From: an uncultured Collinsella sp.
GTDB lineage: Bacteria; Actinomycetota; Coriobacteriia; Coriobacteriales; Coriobacteriaceae
Reading direction: 5' to 3'
Assembly: GCA_958433005.1 (NCBI GenBank)
Contig: CAUAWV010000001.1
Location: forward strand, 66,813-130,812
DNA length: 64,000 bases
Shown piece after piece: positions 16,251 through 24,427 of this stretch. A model generated the notes under the pieces. The model was not told the DNA's origin and did not search any database. It saw only the letters and a program-made list of their open reading frames with translations. Each line of letters starts with the position of its first letter. The stretch's first letter is position 1. A program made the translations under genes and the position numbers.

Positions 16251-17396
16251 ATGAACAGGCTTTTCGACAAATCGATTGTGCTGGCGTGCTGTATCGCAGC
16301 CGCTCTGGGCCTTGCTGTGGACGCTCGCCTGGTCGCGGCGTTTTGCCTTGGCGTTATTGCCACCTCGCTGGCTGAGCTCGCGCAGGGGAAAAGCGCCCGG
16401 CGCGCGAGCGAGACCGCGAGCTGCGCTTACATCATCGCGGCTGTCTTCGTGCCGCCGTTTGTGCCGTTTGCGCCTCTCGCCCTCTATGACATCGCGCGGC
16501 GGGTGCGCCGTGAGCACGCCTGGGCCGCGCTGGGCATTGGCGCCACCTTTGTCTTTGCGCTTGTCGCGGACCTTCGCACCGACGCGCTCACCGCCCGAAC
16601 GCTCCTGCTGACTGCCATCCTTTCGGTTGCCGCTACCTTGCTATCGCTGCGCACCGCCCAGTTGGAACGCGAGCAGCAGCGCATGCGCCGCACCCGCGAC
16701 GAGCTGCAGGAACGAGCCCTCGCGCTCGAAGCGCGCAACCGCGATCTTGCCGATCGCCAGGACTACGAAGTCGAGCTCGCGACGCTCGCCGAACGCGCCC
16801 GCATCGCGCGCGAGATCCACGATAACGTCGGGCACCAGCTCACGCGTACCTCGCTGCAGACCGAGGCCCTGTGCATAGTCCACGCCGATGAACCCGGCGT
16901 CGCCGCCGATTTCGCCGACGTCAAGCACACCGTTGACGAGGCGCTCCAGCTTGTGCGCACCAGCGTCCACGCGCTCAACGACAACGCCGTCGATCTTTCC
17001 GTGCAGCTCGAACGCATTGTTGAAGGCGCACGCTCGGACGGCGGCCCGCAGATTGAGCTTGAAGTTATGACCGAACATGCGCCCGCAAACGTCGCCAACT
17101 GCTTTGCGGCGGTCCTGCGCGAGGCGCTATCCAACACCATGCGCCACGCCCGCGCGCAAAACGTTGCTGTGCGATGCATGGAGCATCCATCGTTTTACCA
17201 GCTCATCGTTACCGACGATGGCATGGGCGGGACCCAGACGGGCGGTCGCGGCGCCGCCGAGGGCATGGGGCTCGGCTCCATGCGCGAGCGCGTCGAGGCG
17301 CTTGGCGGCACCTTCACCGCCGGCCCGCGCGCCGGCGTCGGCGGCTGGCGCGTGTTTGCCACCGTCCCCAAACAGCAAGGAGATGAGGCCCGATGA
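16251..17396 (+). CDS. Sensor histidine kinase (NarL/DesK-type, HisKA_3)
   Basis: 381 aa from the ATG at 16251. Four to five membrane helices in the first ~135 residues, then a coiled coil (about 135-175), then a HisKA_3 dimerisation domain with the phospho-acceptor His190 in REIHDNVGHQLTR, and a C-terminal HATPase_c with N-box (LREALSNTMRHA), DDGMGG and GMGLGSMRER. There is no large extracytoplasmic sensor, so it is probably an intramembrane-sensing kinase. Its last codons overlap the response regulator (ATGA). Being divergent from an ABC-2 exporter, it probably regulates that operon in response to envelope stress (inference). Confidence 0.9.
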   Translation: MNRLFDKSIVLACCIAAALGLAVDARLVAAFCLGVIATSLAELAQGKSARRASETASCAYIIAAVFVPPFVPFAPLALYDIARRVRREHAWAALGIGATFVFALVADLRTDALTARTLLLTAILSVAATLLSLRTAQLEREQQRMRRTRDELQERALALEARNRDLADRQDYEVELATLAERARIAREIHDNVGHQLTRTSLQTEALCIVHADEPGVAADFADVKHTVDEALQLVRTSVHALNDNAVDLSVQLERIVEGARSDGGPQIELEVMTEHAPANVANCFAAVLREALSNTMRHARAQNVAVRCMEHPSFYQLIVTDDGMGGTQTGGRGAAEGMGLGSMRERVEALGGTFTAGPRAGVGGWRVFATVPKQQGDEAR

Positions 17397-18022
17397 GGCT
17401 CATTGTTGTCGACGACGACCGCCTAGTGGTCGATTCGCTCAAGATTATCCTGGGCGCCCAGCCGCAGATCGAGGTAGTGGGCACCGGCGCCAACGGCAAC
17501 GACGCGGTTTCGCTCTATGCCGAACACGCACCCGATATTGCACTGCTCGACATTCAGATGCCGGGACGCGACGGCCTATCGGCGGCGCGCGAGATCCTCG
17601 AGCGCGACCCTGCGGCGCGCGTGGTGTTTCTGACAACATTCTCGGATGACGAGTACATTGTGTCGGCGCTCAAGCTGGGCGCCCGCGGCTACCTGATCAA
17701 AACCGATGTCGCCGCTATTCCACCGGCGTTGGCGCAGGTCATGGACGGCAAACGCGTGCTCGAGGGCAAGGCGATCGAGGACATCGATTTTGACGGGACA
17801 GGCGCCGATGCCAGCACGCCTCGCCGACCCGCCGCCTTTGCCAGCCTGACTGACCGTGAGTTCGAAGTCGCCGAGCTCATCGCCCGCGGCCTCGATAACA
17901 AGGAGATTGCCGCCGCCGCTTACATGGGCGAAGGCACGGTGCGCAACCACATCAGCTCGATCCTTGCCAAAATGGGCCTACGCAACCGCACGCAGATCGC
18001 CATCGCCTACCTGCGAGGGTAA
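17393..18022 (+). CDS. Response regulator, NarL/FixJ family
   Basis: 209 aa. The receiver domain (1-125) has the acidic pair Asp7-Asp9, phospho-acceptor Asp53 in LLDIQMPGRDG, a conserved Thr (FLTTFSDD) and a Lys in GYLIKTD. A short linker leads to a LuxR-type HTH (about 145-205: LTDREFEVAELIARG, GTVRNHISSIL). It overlaps the kinase gene by 4 nt, so the two form a cognate pair. Likely targets are the exporter genes transcribed in the opposite direction. Confidence 0.93.
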   Translation: MRLIVVDDDRLVVDSLKIILGAQPQIEVVGTGANGNDAVSLYAEHAPDIALLDIQMPGRDGLSAAREILERDPAARVVFLTTFSDDEYIVSALKLGARGYLIKTDVAAIPPALAQVMDGKRVLEGKAIEDIDFDGTGADASTPRRPAAFASLTDREFEVAELIARGLDNKEIAAAAYMGEGTVRNHISSILAKMGLRNRTQIAIAYLRG

Positions 18023-18042
18023 TTACCCAACAACCGACCACC

Positions 18043-18236
18043 CCGGCATAGCAAAATGGCTGCTATCGATTTAATGCCATTTCAAAACTATGTCGGTTTA
18101 CTACGATGAATCGCCCACCTTCGACCACGGCAAATTGCGCGCTTCCAAAACCGCAGGTAGAACGCTTGCGATATTTAGAAAAATGCAGTCATGGTCGGGA
18201 ATGTCGAGTTCATCGTAGTAAACCGGCATAGTTTTG
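18043..18236. repeat. Palindromic element A1 (28-bp arms)
   Basis: Left arm 18083-18110 and right arm 18209-18236 are reverse complements over 28 bp with one mismatch; the outer motif is CAAAACTATGYCGGTTTACT. The loop holds AAAACCGCAGGTAGAACG, a half-hairpin motif shared with the other A/B elements. A decayed extra copy of the outer arm (CCGGCATAGCAAAATGGC, 18043-18060) pairs with 18076-18096, so the element looks nested. It lies about 50 nt after the response-regulator stop. Confidence 0.8.
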
Positions 18237-18271
18237 TTCGGGCGGCCCTGCACGAGCGCCTCCGCAAGCCT

Positions 18272-18500
18272 CGCGAGACCAAAATGATCCGTTTTCCTCC
18301 GTTCCCAAGGGATCAGCTGGAACCGCTCGCCACGAAACCTGCCCATCTACTACGTTTGACTCGATACCCCCGACCATACCCCCGTTTTCCGGAAAACCGC
18401 AGGCGTTCTACCTGCGGTTTTGTTTTCACATTTTTTGCCGTGGTTGGGGATTGGCGCCCAAAAGTAGTAAATGGGCCCATTTCGTGGCAGGCGGGTCATT
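18272..18500. repeat. Palindromic element B1 with terminator-like core hairpin
   Basis: Imperfect arms at 18330-18356 and 18460-18487 (CCACGAAA ... GCCCATCTACTACGTTT pairing with AAAAGTAGTAAATGGGC ... TTTCGTGG). Inside is a perfect 11-bp hairpin (AAAACCGCAGG/CCTGCGGTTTT, 18393-18403 and 18411-18421) followed by T residues. Left of the arm is the module CCAAAATGATCCGTTTTCC, found reversed twice near 33.2-33.5 kb. A second, unrelated strong hairpin lies at 18548-18581. Confidence 0.8.
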
Positions 18501-18547
18501 TTCGGGCTGGACGGGTCGCGTGGCGGCCCGCACACGCGTTCACGCGC

Positions 18548-18581
18548 GGGGCCGGTGGGGCATTTTTGCCCCACCGGCCCC
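18548..18581. repeat. Perfect 14-bp GC-rich hairpin beyond the ech operon end
   Basis: GGGGCCGGTGGGGC and its exact complement flank a 6-nt loop. It lies 22 nt downstream of the echF stop codon on the minus strand, with no T-run after it, so it may stabilise the 3' end of the ech mRNA more than terminate it. Next to it are three CTATTCC repeats (about 18582-18610) that run into the echF 3' end. Confidence 0.6.
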
Positions 18582-18602
18582 TATTCCAGTTCTATTCCAG
18601 CG

Positions 18603-18944
18603 CTATTCCGGTTTGGTTTCTACTGTGGGAGTCTTGTCCGCCGCAACCGGAGTACGGGCGGTGTCCATAGTCAGGCAGTGTTTGGGGCAGCTCTCGATGC
18701 ACTCGCCGCATACCACGCAGGCATACGGGTCAATCGACCACGTTCCTCCCTTGCGATCGACCGCGAGCGCGCCCGCCGGGCAGCGGCGCGCGCACATGCC
18801 GCAGCAAATGCACACGTCCATGTCGTTAACGATGTGCCCACGCAGGCGCTCGGGTGCCGCGAGCTTCTCCTGCGGATAGCACACCGTTACCGGCTGCTTG
18901 ACCATAGAACCCAAGGCCGTCTTGGCAAATGTCAGCAAACTCAT
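18603..18944 (-). CDS. echF: Ech-type hydrogenase ferredoxin subunit (EchF)
   Basis: 113 aa. Two [4Fe-4S] clusters: Cys45/48/51/55 (CICCGMCARRC) and Cys76/79/82/86 (CVVCGECIESC). The N-terminal 35 residues and overall size match the NuoI-like subunit of group 4 [NiFe] hydrogenases, which passes electrons from soluble ferredoxin to the small subunit. Last gene of the operon, 7 nt after the large-subunit stop. The C-terminal 20 residues (Thr/Pro/Lys-rich) are an extra tail. Confidence 0.87.
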   Translation of the reverse strand: MSLLTFAKTALGSMVKQPVTVCYPQEKLAAPERLRGHIVNDMDVCICCGMCARRCPAGALAVDRKGGTWSIDPYACVVCGECIESCPKHCLTMDTARTPVAADKTPTVETKPE

Positions 18945-18951
18945 GCCGCGC

Positions 18952-20040
18952 CTACCTTTCCGTGCAGCTAATGCAGGGGTCGATGGTCAGGATAATCATG
19001 GGCACGTTGGCAATGAGCACGCCCTGCAGCGCATGCGTCAGACCCGCCAGATTTTGCGACGTCGGCGTGCGCACGCGAAAACGGTCCAGATTCTTGGTGC
19101 CGTTGCCGCGCACATAGTAATACGCCTCGCCGCGCGGTTGCTCAATCACAACCTCGCCGCGTGCGCCGTCGGCCGGCGTAAGCTTGGTGCGCCCGCCGAT
19201 CCCGTCGTGCGGAATCTTGCCCACAAGCTCCTTGATGATGTCCATGGCCTGCGTGACCTCGGCGCAACGCACTTGGCAGCGGGCATAGCAGTCGCCATCG
19301 GTAGCGACAACCGGCTCAAACGCAGCCAGGTCCGCATAGGCACCGTCGCCAAACATGCGCACGTCGTAGTCCACGCCCGAGGCGCGCCCAAACGGACCGA
19401 CCATCGAAAGCTCCAGCGCGTCTTTCTTGCTAATCACGCCCACGCCATGCAGGCGCTCGCCGCAGCTGTCGTCGTCTAGAAACGTATGGACGAGCGCCTC
19501 GTAGTCGGGGCGCATGGCATCGAGCGTCTGGACGATGCCCGCCAGCTCGGAATCCTCAATATCGTGCTTAAGGCCGCCGATCTCGTTAATCGACAGGATC
19601 ACACGACCGCCGCACGTGCTCTCAAAGATCTTGAGAATCTGCTCGCGCAGCGTCCACGAACGATAGAACAGCGCCTCAAAACCAAAGGCGTCGGCGAGCA
19701 GGCCCAGCCACAGCAGGTGCGAATGAATACGCGAGAGCTCGTGCAAAATGGTGCGGATATACTGCACGCGCCCGGGCACCTCGATATTGAGCATGCGTTC
19801 GCAGGCGCTGGCATAGCCGTAGCTGTGGCCCACGGCGCAGATGCCGCAGATGCGCTCGGCGATGTAGCCAAACTGGTGCATATCGCGCTTTTCGGTGAGC
19901 TTCTCGAGTCCGCGGTGCACAAAGCCAATCTGCGGAATTGCCTCGATAACGCGGTCGTCCTCGAGCACCAGGTCCAGGTGAAGCGGCTCGGGCAGCACCG
20001 GGTGCTGCGGGCCAAACGGAATAACGGAGCGATGAGCCAT
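18952..20040 (-). CDS. echE: Group 4 [NiFe] hydrogenase large subunit (EchE)
   Basis: 362 aa. All four nickel ligands are present: Cys65 and Cys68 in ERICGICAVGHS, and Cys356 and Cys359 in DPCISCTER at the extreme C-terminus. The protein ends directly after the DPCxxC-x-x-R motif, so there is no extension for an endopeptidase to remove, as in the Ech hydrogenase of Methanosarcina barkeri. The NuoD-like core (HRGLEKL, DAFGFEALFYR, GGRVILSINEIGG, VGPFGRASG) is intact. Because the nickel ligands are kept, this is a hydrogenase and not a complex I NuoD. AGGAGG precedes the start. Confidence 0.93.
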   Translation of the reverse strand: MAHRSVIPFGPQHPVLPEPLHLDLVLEDDRVIEAIPQIGFVHRGLEKLTEKRDMHQFGYIAERICGICAVGHSYGYASACERMLNIEVPGRVQYIRTILHELSRIHSHLLWLGLLADAFGFEALFYRSWTLREQILKIFESTCGGRVILSINEIGGLKHDIEDSELAGIVQTLDAMRPDYEALVHTFLDDDSCGERLHGVGVISKKDALELSMVGPFGRASGVDYDVRMFGDGAYADLAAFEPVVATDGDCYARCQVRCAEVTQAMDIIKELVGKIPHDGIGGRTKLTPADGARGEVVIEQPRGEAYYYVRGNGTKNLDRFRVRTPTSQNLAGLTHALQGVLIANVPMIILTIDPCISCTER

Positions 20041-20045
20041 GGACC

Positions 20046-20747
20046 TTACGCCTCCTTTTTCTGCTTGTCGCGGGCGGCCTTGGCGGCAAGCGCCGCGCGG
20101 ACCTTGGCCGCTTTCTCGGGATCCGTGGCGGCGAGCTTTGCCTCCATCTCAGCAGCCTTAAGCGCGGCCTTCGCAGCAGCCTCATCGTGCTGAGCATCGG
20201 AGCCGGCAGCCGCAGCGGGCTGAGCGACGACAGCGCCCGCGGCAGCCTCCCCCGCAGTGGCCGTGGCAGCGGCGGCCTTCTCGGCCGCGGCCTTGCGCGC
20301 CTTGGCCTCGGCAGCCGCGCGAACCTTCATGGCCTTCTCGCGCGCGGCCTTCACCTCGGGCGTGATAACGCTCATGGGTTCGGCAGTCGAAACCTGGTAG
20401 AAAAAGCCCTTAAAGTCAATCTGCATGTCGGTGATGGCAAGACCAAACAGGTCGTGGGCCTCATTTTCAAACGGGAATACCGCGGGGTAATACGAGCTGA
20501 TGGACGGAATCTCCTGGTACTGGTCGATGCCCTCAACCACCAGGTTCTCGATCGCATAGCTGCCGTCCTGCGCAATATGCTCCTGAACAGCACGGACGTT
20601 GATAAACGTATAGACCAGGCGATACGAACCGTCGTCCACACAGCGCTCGGCGTGCATCTGCACAAAGCGGGCACCGGCGCCCTTGAGCGCCTGGACATGC
20701 GACAGGAGCTCGTCGATCCCGATGGTGGTATAGATAGCCTTTTGCAT
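20046..20747 (-). CDS. echD: Hydrogenase 30-kDa-type subunit (EchD/NuoC-like) with Ala-rich tail
   Basis: 233 aa. The first ~130 residues are the NuoC/EchD fold: the signature SYYPAVFPFENEAHDLFGL (about 85-103) corresponds to the conserved P-x-x-x-W/F-x-E-R-E-x-x-D-x-F-G motif. From about 135 to the end is an Ala/Lys/Glu-rich repetitive helix (AEAKARKAAAEKAAAAT and similar) not found in ordinary EchD. The start overlaps the echC stop by one nucleotide (TAATG) with AGGAGG upstream. The subunit docks the large and small subunits in the peripheral arm. Confidence 0.85.
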   Translation of the reverse strand: MQKAIYTTIGIDELLSHVQALKGAGARFVQMHAERCVDDGSYRLVYTFINVRAVQEHIAQDGSYAIENLVVEGIDQYQEIPSISSYYPAVFPFENEAHDLFGLAITDMQIDFKGFFYQVSTAEPMSVITPEVKAAREKAMKVRAAAEAKARKAAAEKAAAATATAGEAAAGAVVAQPAAAAGSDAQHDEAAAKAALKAAEMEAKLAATDPEKAAKVRAALAAKAARDKQKKEA

Positions 20748-21352
20748 TACTCGACCTCCTCTGCAGCGGCGGGCGTCTCAGCAGGTACGTCGCCAGCGAC
20801 GGGCGCGGTGGGCGCGTCACCGGCACCGTCAGCCCCGGCCCCCGCGGCCACAAACCCGTCCTCGCCCAGCTCAACGCCACCGTCCCAGGTAGCGGCACCG
20901 CCCACGGTAAGCGGATCGCCGCCGGCGCGCATCACGGCCTCCTTCTGGTCCAGGATGCCGCACGCCTCCACGATGGCGTCGATCACGGTCTCGGGGCGAA
21001 TGGCGCACCCGGGCGCGTACACGTCCACGGGAATCGCGCGGTCCACGCCGCCGATCACGTTGTACGCATCGCGGAACACGCCGCCCGAACACGCGCAGAT
21101 GCCGCAGGCCACCACGCACTTGGGCTCGAGCATCTGGTTGTAAATCTGGCGCACGACAGACAAGTTCTGAGCGTTGACCGAGCCCGTCACCAAAAAGATG
21201 TCCGCATGCTTGGGGTTGCCGGTATTGACCACGCCAAAGCGCTCCGCATCGAACAGCGGCGTGAGCGAGGCCAGCACCTCGATATCGCATCCGTTGCAGC
21301 TCGAACCGTCGTAATGAATAACCCACGGCGAGCGCGACATTTTATGATCCAT
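20747..21352 (-). CDS. echC: Hydrogenase small subunit (EchC/NuoB-like)
   Basis: 201 aa. Cys19 and Cys22 (SSCNGCD), the cysteine-rich ACGICACSGG around 82-91, and Cys116 in YAPGCAIRPE form the proximal [4Fe-4S] site of NuoB-type small subunits. The ~150-residue core matches the family length; the last ~45 residues are an Ala/Gly/Pro/Glu-rich tail that is extra. Positioned between the echAB fusion (12-nt gap) and echD. GGAGGCGG precedes the ATG. Confidence 0.88.
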   Translation of the reverse strand: MDHKMSRSPWVIHYDGSSCNGCDIEVLASLTPLFDAERFGVVNTGNPKHADIFLVTGSVNAQNLSVVRQIYNQMLEPKCVVACGICACSGGVFRDAYNVIGGVDRAIPVDVYAPGCAIRPETVIDAIVEACGILDQKEAVMRAGGDPLTVGGAATWDGGVELGEDGFVAAGAGADGAGDAPTAPVAGDVPAETPAAAEEVE

Positions 21353-21364
21353 GGATGCCGCCTC

Positions 21365-24247
21365 CTAAATAAATACGTCGACGAGGATGGGCATAAGGTT
21401 GAGCAGGCCAAACACCAGCGCCACGCCCCATCCGAGCTTAAAGCAGCTGCGCCAGGTGCTGCGCGCGAAGGTGTTGTCGATCAGCACCTCGACAAAATAC
21501 GTCACGGCCATCACGACCAGGGCTACGACCCAGCTCACGGGGTTGTCCCAAACAAAGAACATGCCCACCCACATCAAAAACAGTACGGTCTCGCACCAGT
21601 GCATAAGGGTCATCTTGGCCAGCGTGCCGCCGCTCACCTCGGTGGCGACGCCCTGGACGATCTCCTGATGCGCGTGATGCGAGTACGAAAGGTCAAACGG
21701 CGACTTGCGCAGCTTGATGGTAAGCACCGCGAGCAGTGCGAGGAAAATGGGCGCGCTGTACACGATGATGGGGGCCGACTGCCCCGTCACGGCAATGGAA
21801 TCGAAGCTATCGGTGGCAAGGTACAGGCCCACACTCATCAGCAGAACGGCGGGCTCGTAACTCATAACCTGCAGCAGCTCGCGGTCGGCGCCAACCTGGG
21901 CAAACGGGCTTTGCGTCGAGGCGGACGCCAGCACCACAAAGATCGCGGCGAGCGTCACCATAAAGGCGCACAGCAGCGTGTTGGAGCCCGACACAAAGAT
22001 GCCGCCGCCCACCACGGTAAAGATGAGCGCGCACGCCATATAGGTGTCGTCCATGGTGTTTACGCTGGCAGGGGCCTTGCGCAGCAGCTTGGCAACGTCG
22101 TAGAAGGGCTGCAGCAGGCGCGGGCCCACGCGGCCCTGCATGCGAGCCGAAAGCTTACGGTCAAGGCCGTCGATCAGGCCGCCCACAAGCGGCGCCAGCA
22201 AGGCAAACGCCACGGTGCCCATAAAGATGCCCACGACACCCGAACCTTCAAAGTACTTACCGCGCAACACCGAGGGCGCGCTCATGGCAAGTCTCTCGGG
22301 CCCAATCCACGCGCAACACAGCAGCGCAAACAAGATAATGCTGCAGCACACGACGCTACCCGCGGGGCCGATACGCTTCTCGCCAAGGGCATCCTCCGAG
22401 TACCAATTGCGCTTTTCGGCCTTCACCTCGTGTCCCATCGAGCCACGGAAATGGCGATATTTGTCGGTCCCCACACCCGAAAGGTACACGTTGACGTGCG
22501 GCTTATTGCTCACGCGGAATGAAGTCAGCAGCACCACGGCGATAAAAGCCACGATAACCACCATCAGATACATGGCATCCTTGCCAATAACGTACGGCAC
22601 GCGACCAAACACCATGGCCAAGTAAGGCGACACCAGACCGCTCGAGATAACCGGAAACGCCACGCAGCACAGAATCAGCAGCGCGGCGATGGTGTTGAGC
22701 GCCATCCATTCGGTCTTATGGACATTGACCTCAACGTTTTGAGCCGTGGGGTCGACGCCCGAAAGCTTGGCAAGCCACTTGCCCCAGAAGAAGAACGTCG
22801 CGGCCGAGCCAAAGGCAAGCACCATGATCATGAGCACGTTGCCGGTCTGGGCAAACGCCACCAGGGCGCCCCACTTGGACACGAGCATGCCAAACGGGGC
22901 CACGAACATGCCCATAATGCCCAGCATCATCAGGCGCGTCAGGTGCGGCATGCGGCTGAACATGCCGTCCATGTCCTCGATATTGCGGCTGCCGATATGA
23001 TGCTCGGCCGTGCCCACGCACAGGAACAGCAGCGACTTTGCCACCGTATGGAACAGGATCAGGAAGATCGCGGCCCACACGGCCTCGGGCGCGCCGACAC
23101 CCAAGCAAGCACTGATGAGGCCCAAGTTGGAAATGGTGGAGTACGCGAGGACGCGTTTGGCGTTGCTCTGCGAGATGGCCATGAGGGCAGCGAGCAAAAA
23201 CGTGATGGCACCCACGCTCGTGACCATAAAGCCGGTCACGGGATAGATGGCATAGAGCGGGCTGAGCTTGACCATCAGGAACACGCCGGCTTTGACCATG
23301 GTTGACGAGTGCAGCAGGGCACTCGTGGGCGTGGGGGCAACCATGGCACCCAATAGCCAAGTGTGGAACGGCATCTGTGCGGCCTTGGTGAGCGCGGCAA
23401 GCGACAGCAACAGGACCGGCATCACCAGCAGCGCGGATTGCGCGGTTCCGGCGCTGGAAAGCTCGATCATGCCCGAGATGGTCAGCGGCATGCCGTCAAC
23501 GTGCAGGTACATGAGTCCGGCCAAAAACGCGATGCCGCCCAGCATGTTGAGGATGATCTGGGTGAAAGCGTTTTTTATGGCCTCGGGCGTGCGCGTGTAG
23601 CCAATCATGAGGAACGAGCACACGGTGGTGATTTCCCAGCCGCAGAACAGCCACTCGAGGTTGTCGCTCGTCACGATGACGAACATGGCCGAGAGGAACA
23701 GGAACATAAGCGCCAGGAACTGCGGGCGACGGTCGGGCGCGGTCTGCCCGCGCAGCGCGGCCTCGTGCTCGTCATGAGCCTGGAAGTCCTTCATGTAGCC
23801 CAGGGCATACACGCAGATTAGGCTGCCGACGATACCGACGGCGAGGACCATGATCACACTCATGTAGTCCAGGTAGAGCGGCGTCACCGTGACGGCTTCG
23901 GCCGCGGGCAGCGTCATGGCTGCAAAGGCGAGCGAGCCCACCAGCTGAACTATGCCGAGCACCGTGGTGAGCGCGTTCCTATATTTGTACGCGTTGTACA
24001 GGATGACGGCGCACAGGATGACATCGATGGCGGAGCTGATGATCGAAAGCACATGCGAGGTGCCGGGGGCAACCTCAAAGCTCTGCGGACCCGTGCCAAA
24101 AAACATGACGGCGACTACAACTGTCACCGCCATAATGATGCCGGAGCCTATGAGCCCCACCGCATCGCGGGCGCGGTCACCGCGCGCGAGCAGCATGCCC
24201 AGCGCCGGTACCAGCGGAAACAGGGTAAGGAAATACAGTAGCGTCAT
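21365..24247 (-). CDS. echAB: Fused Ech hydrogenase membrane subunits A and B (NuoL-like + NuoH-like)
   Basis: 960 aa, almost all membrane helices. Residues 1 to about 650 are a NuoL/MrpA-like ion pump: the helix with Lys288 in LTKAAQMPFHTWLLGAM and the APTPTSALLHSSTMVKAG loop are the classic proton-channel residues. Residues about 670-960 are NuoH-like: SARMQGRVGPRLLQPFYDVAK (700-720) and KSPFDLSYSHHAHQEIVQG (848-866). The frame is open throughout, with no stop or start at the junction, so this is a true gene fusion of what are normally echA and echB. The order echAB-C-D-E-F keeps the archetypal Ech order. First gene of the operon, with GGGGGAG before the ATG. Confidence 0.9.
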   Translation of the reverse strand: MTLLYFLTLFPLVPALGMLLARGDRARDAVGLIGSGIIMAVTVVVAVMFFGTGPQSFEVAPGTSHVLSIISSAIDVILCAVILYNAYKYRNALTTVLGIVQLVGSLAFAAMTLPAAEAVTVTPLYLDYMSVIMVLAVGIVGSLICVYALGYMKDFQAHDEHEAALRGQTAPDRRPQFLALMFLFLSAMFVIVTSDNLEWLFCGWEITTVCSFLMIGYTRTPEAIKNAFTQIILNMLGGIAFLAGLMYLHVDGMPLTISGMIELSSAGTAQSALLVMPVLLLSLAALTKAAQMPFHTWLLGAMVAPTPTSALLHSSTMVKAGVFLMVKLSPLYAIYPVTGFMVTSVGAITFLLAALMAISQSNAKRVLAYSTISNLGLISACLGVGAPEAVWAAIFLILFHTVAKSLLFLCVGTAEHHIGSRNIEDMDGMFSRMPHLTRLMMLGIMGMFVAPFGMLVSKWGALVAFAQTGNVLMIMVLAFGSAATFFFWGKWLAKLSGVDPTAQNVEVNVHKTEWMALNTIAALLILCCVAFPVISSGLVSPYLAMVFGRVPYVIGKDAMYLMVVIVAFIAVVLLTSFRVSNKPHVNVYLSGVGTDKYRHFRGSMGHEVKAEKRNWYSEDALGEKRIGPAGSVVCCSIILFALLCCAWIGPERLAMSAPSVLRGKYFEGSGVVGIFMGTVAFALLAPLVGGLIDGLDRKLSARMQGRVGPRLLQPFYDVAKLLRKAPASVNTMDDTYMACALIFTVVGGGIFVSGSNTLLCAFMVTLAAIFVVLASASTQSPFAQVGADRELLQVMSYEPAVLLMSVGLYLATDSFDSIAVTGQSAPIIVYSAPIFLALLAVLTIKLRKSPFDLSYSHHAHQEIVQGVATEVSGGTLAKMTLMHWCETVLFLMWVGMFFVWDNPVSWVVALVVMAVTYFVEVLIDNTFARSTWRSCFKLGWGVALVFGLLNLMPILVDVFI

Positions 24248-24296
24248 ACCATCACTCCCCCATGCAAAAACGCTGCAATTGTTTAACGTTATAGCT

Positions 24297-24306
24297 CAAT
24301 TGAGGA
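24297..24306. promoter_or_regulatory. Perfect CTCAATTGAG palindrome upstream of the ech operon
   Basis: A 10-bp perfect palindrome about 50 nt before the echAB start, adjacent on the minus strand to TATAAC, which could be the -10 of the operon promoter. It could therefore be an operator. No consensus -35 is visible, so the promoter call is weak. Confidence 0.35.
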
Positions 24307-24392
24307 GTAGCGGCGGCAGGTTTTCGGTCAACTGGGGAGTTTTAGGCGTACGGGGTAAGGGCACGCCCGCATTGGAGCAGAGGGGCGGCAAG

Positions 24393-24415
24393 AAAAATGC
24401 GCCCCTGTGGGCGCA
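24393..24415 (-). terminator. Rho-independent terminator of the HTH gene
   Basis: Stem TGCGCCC/GGGCGCA with a 4-nt loop and five T residues after it on the minus strand, 13 nt beyond the HTH gene stop. It insulates the gene from the ech operon. Confidence 0.75.
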
Positions 24416-24427
24416 CCATCCCGTTTG

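Noticed and set aside
18952..24247. Complex I (Nuo) operon
   Set aside because: The large subunit keeps all four nickel-binding cysteines and ends at DPCxxC-TER, and the gene order is that of Ech; NuoE/F/G are absent.
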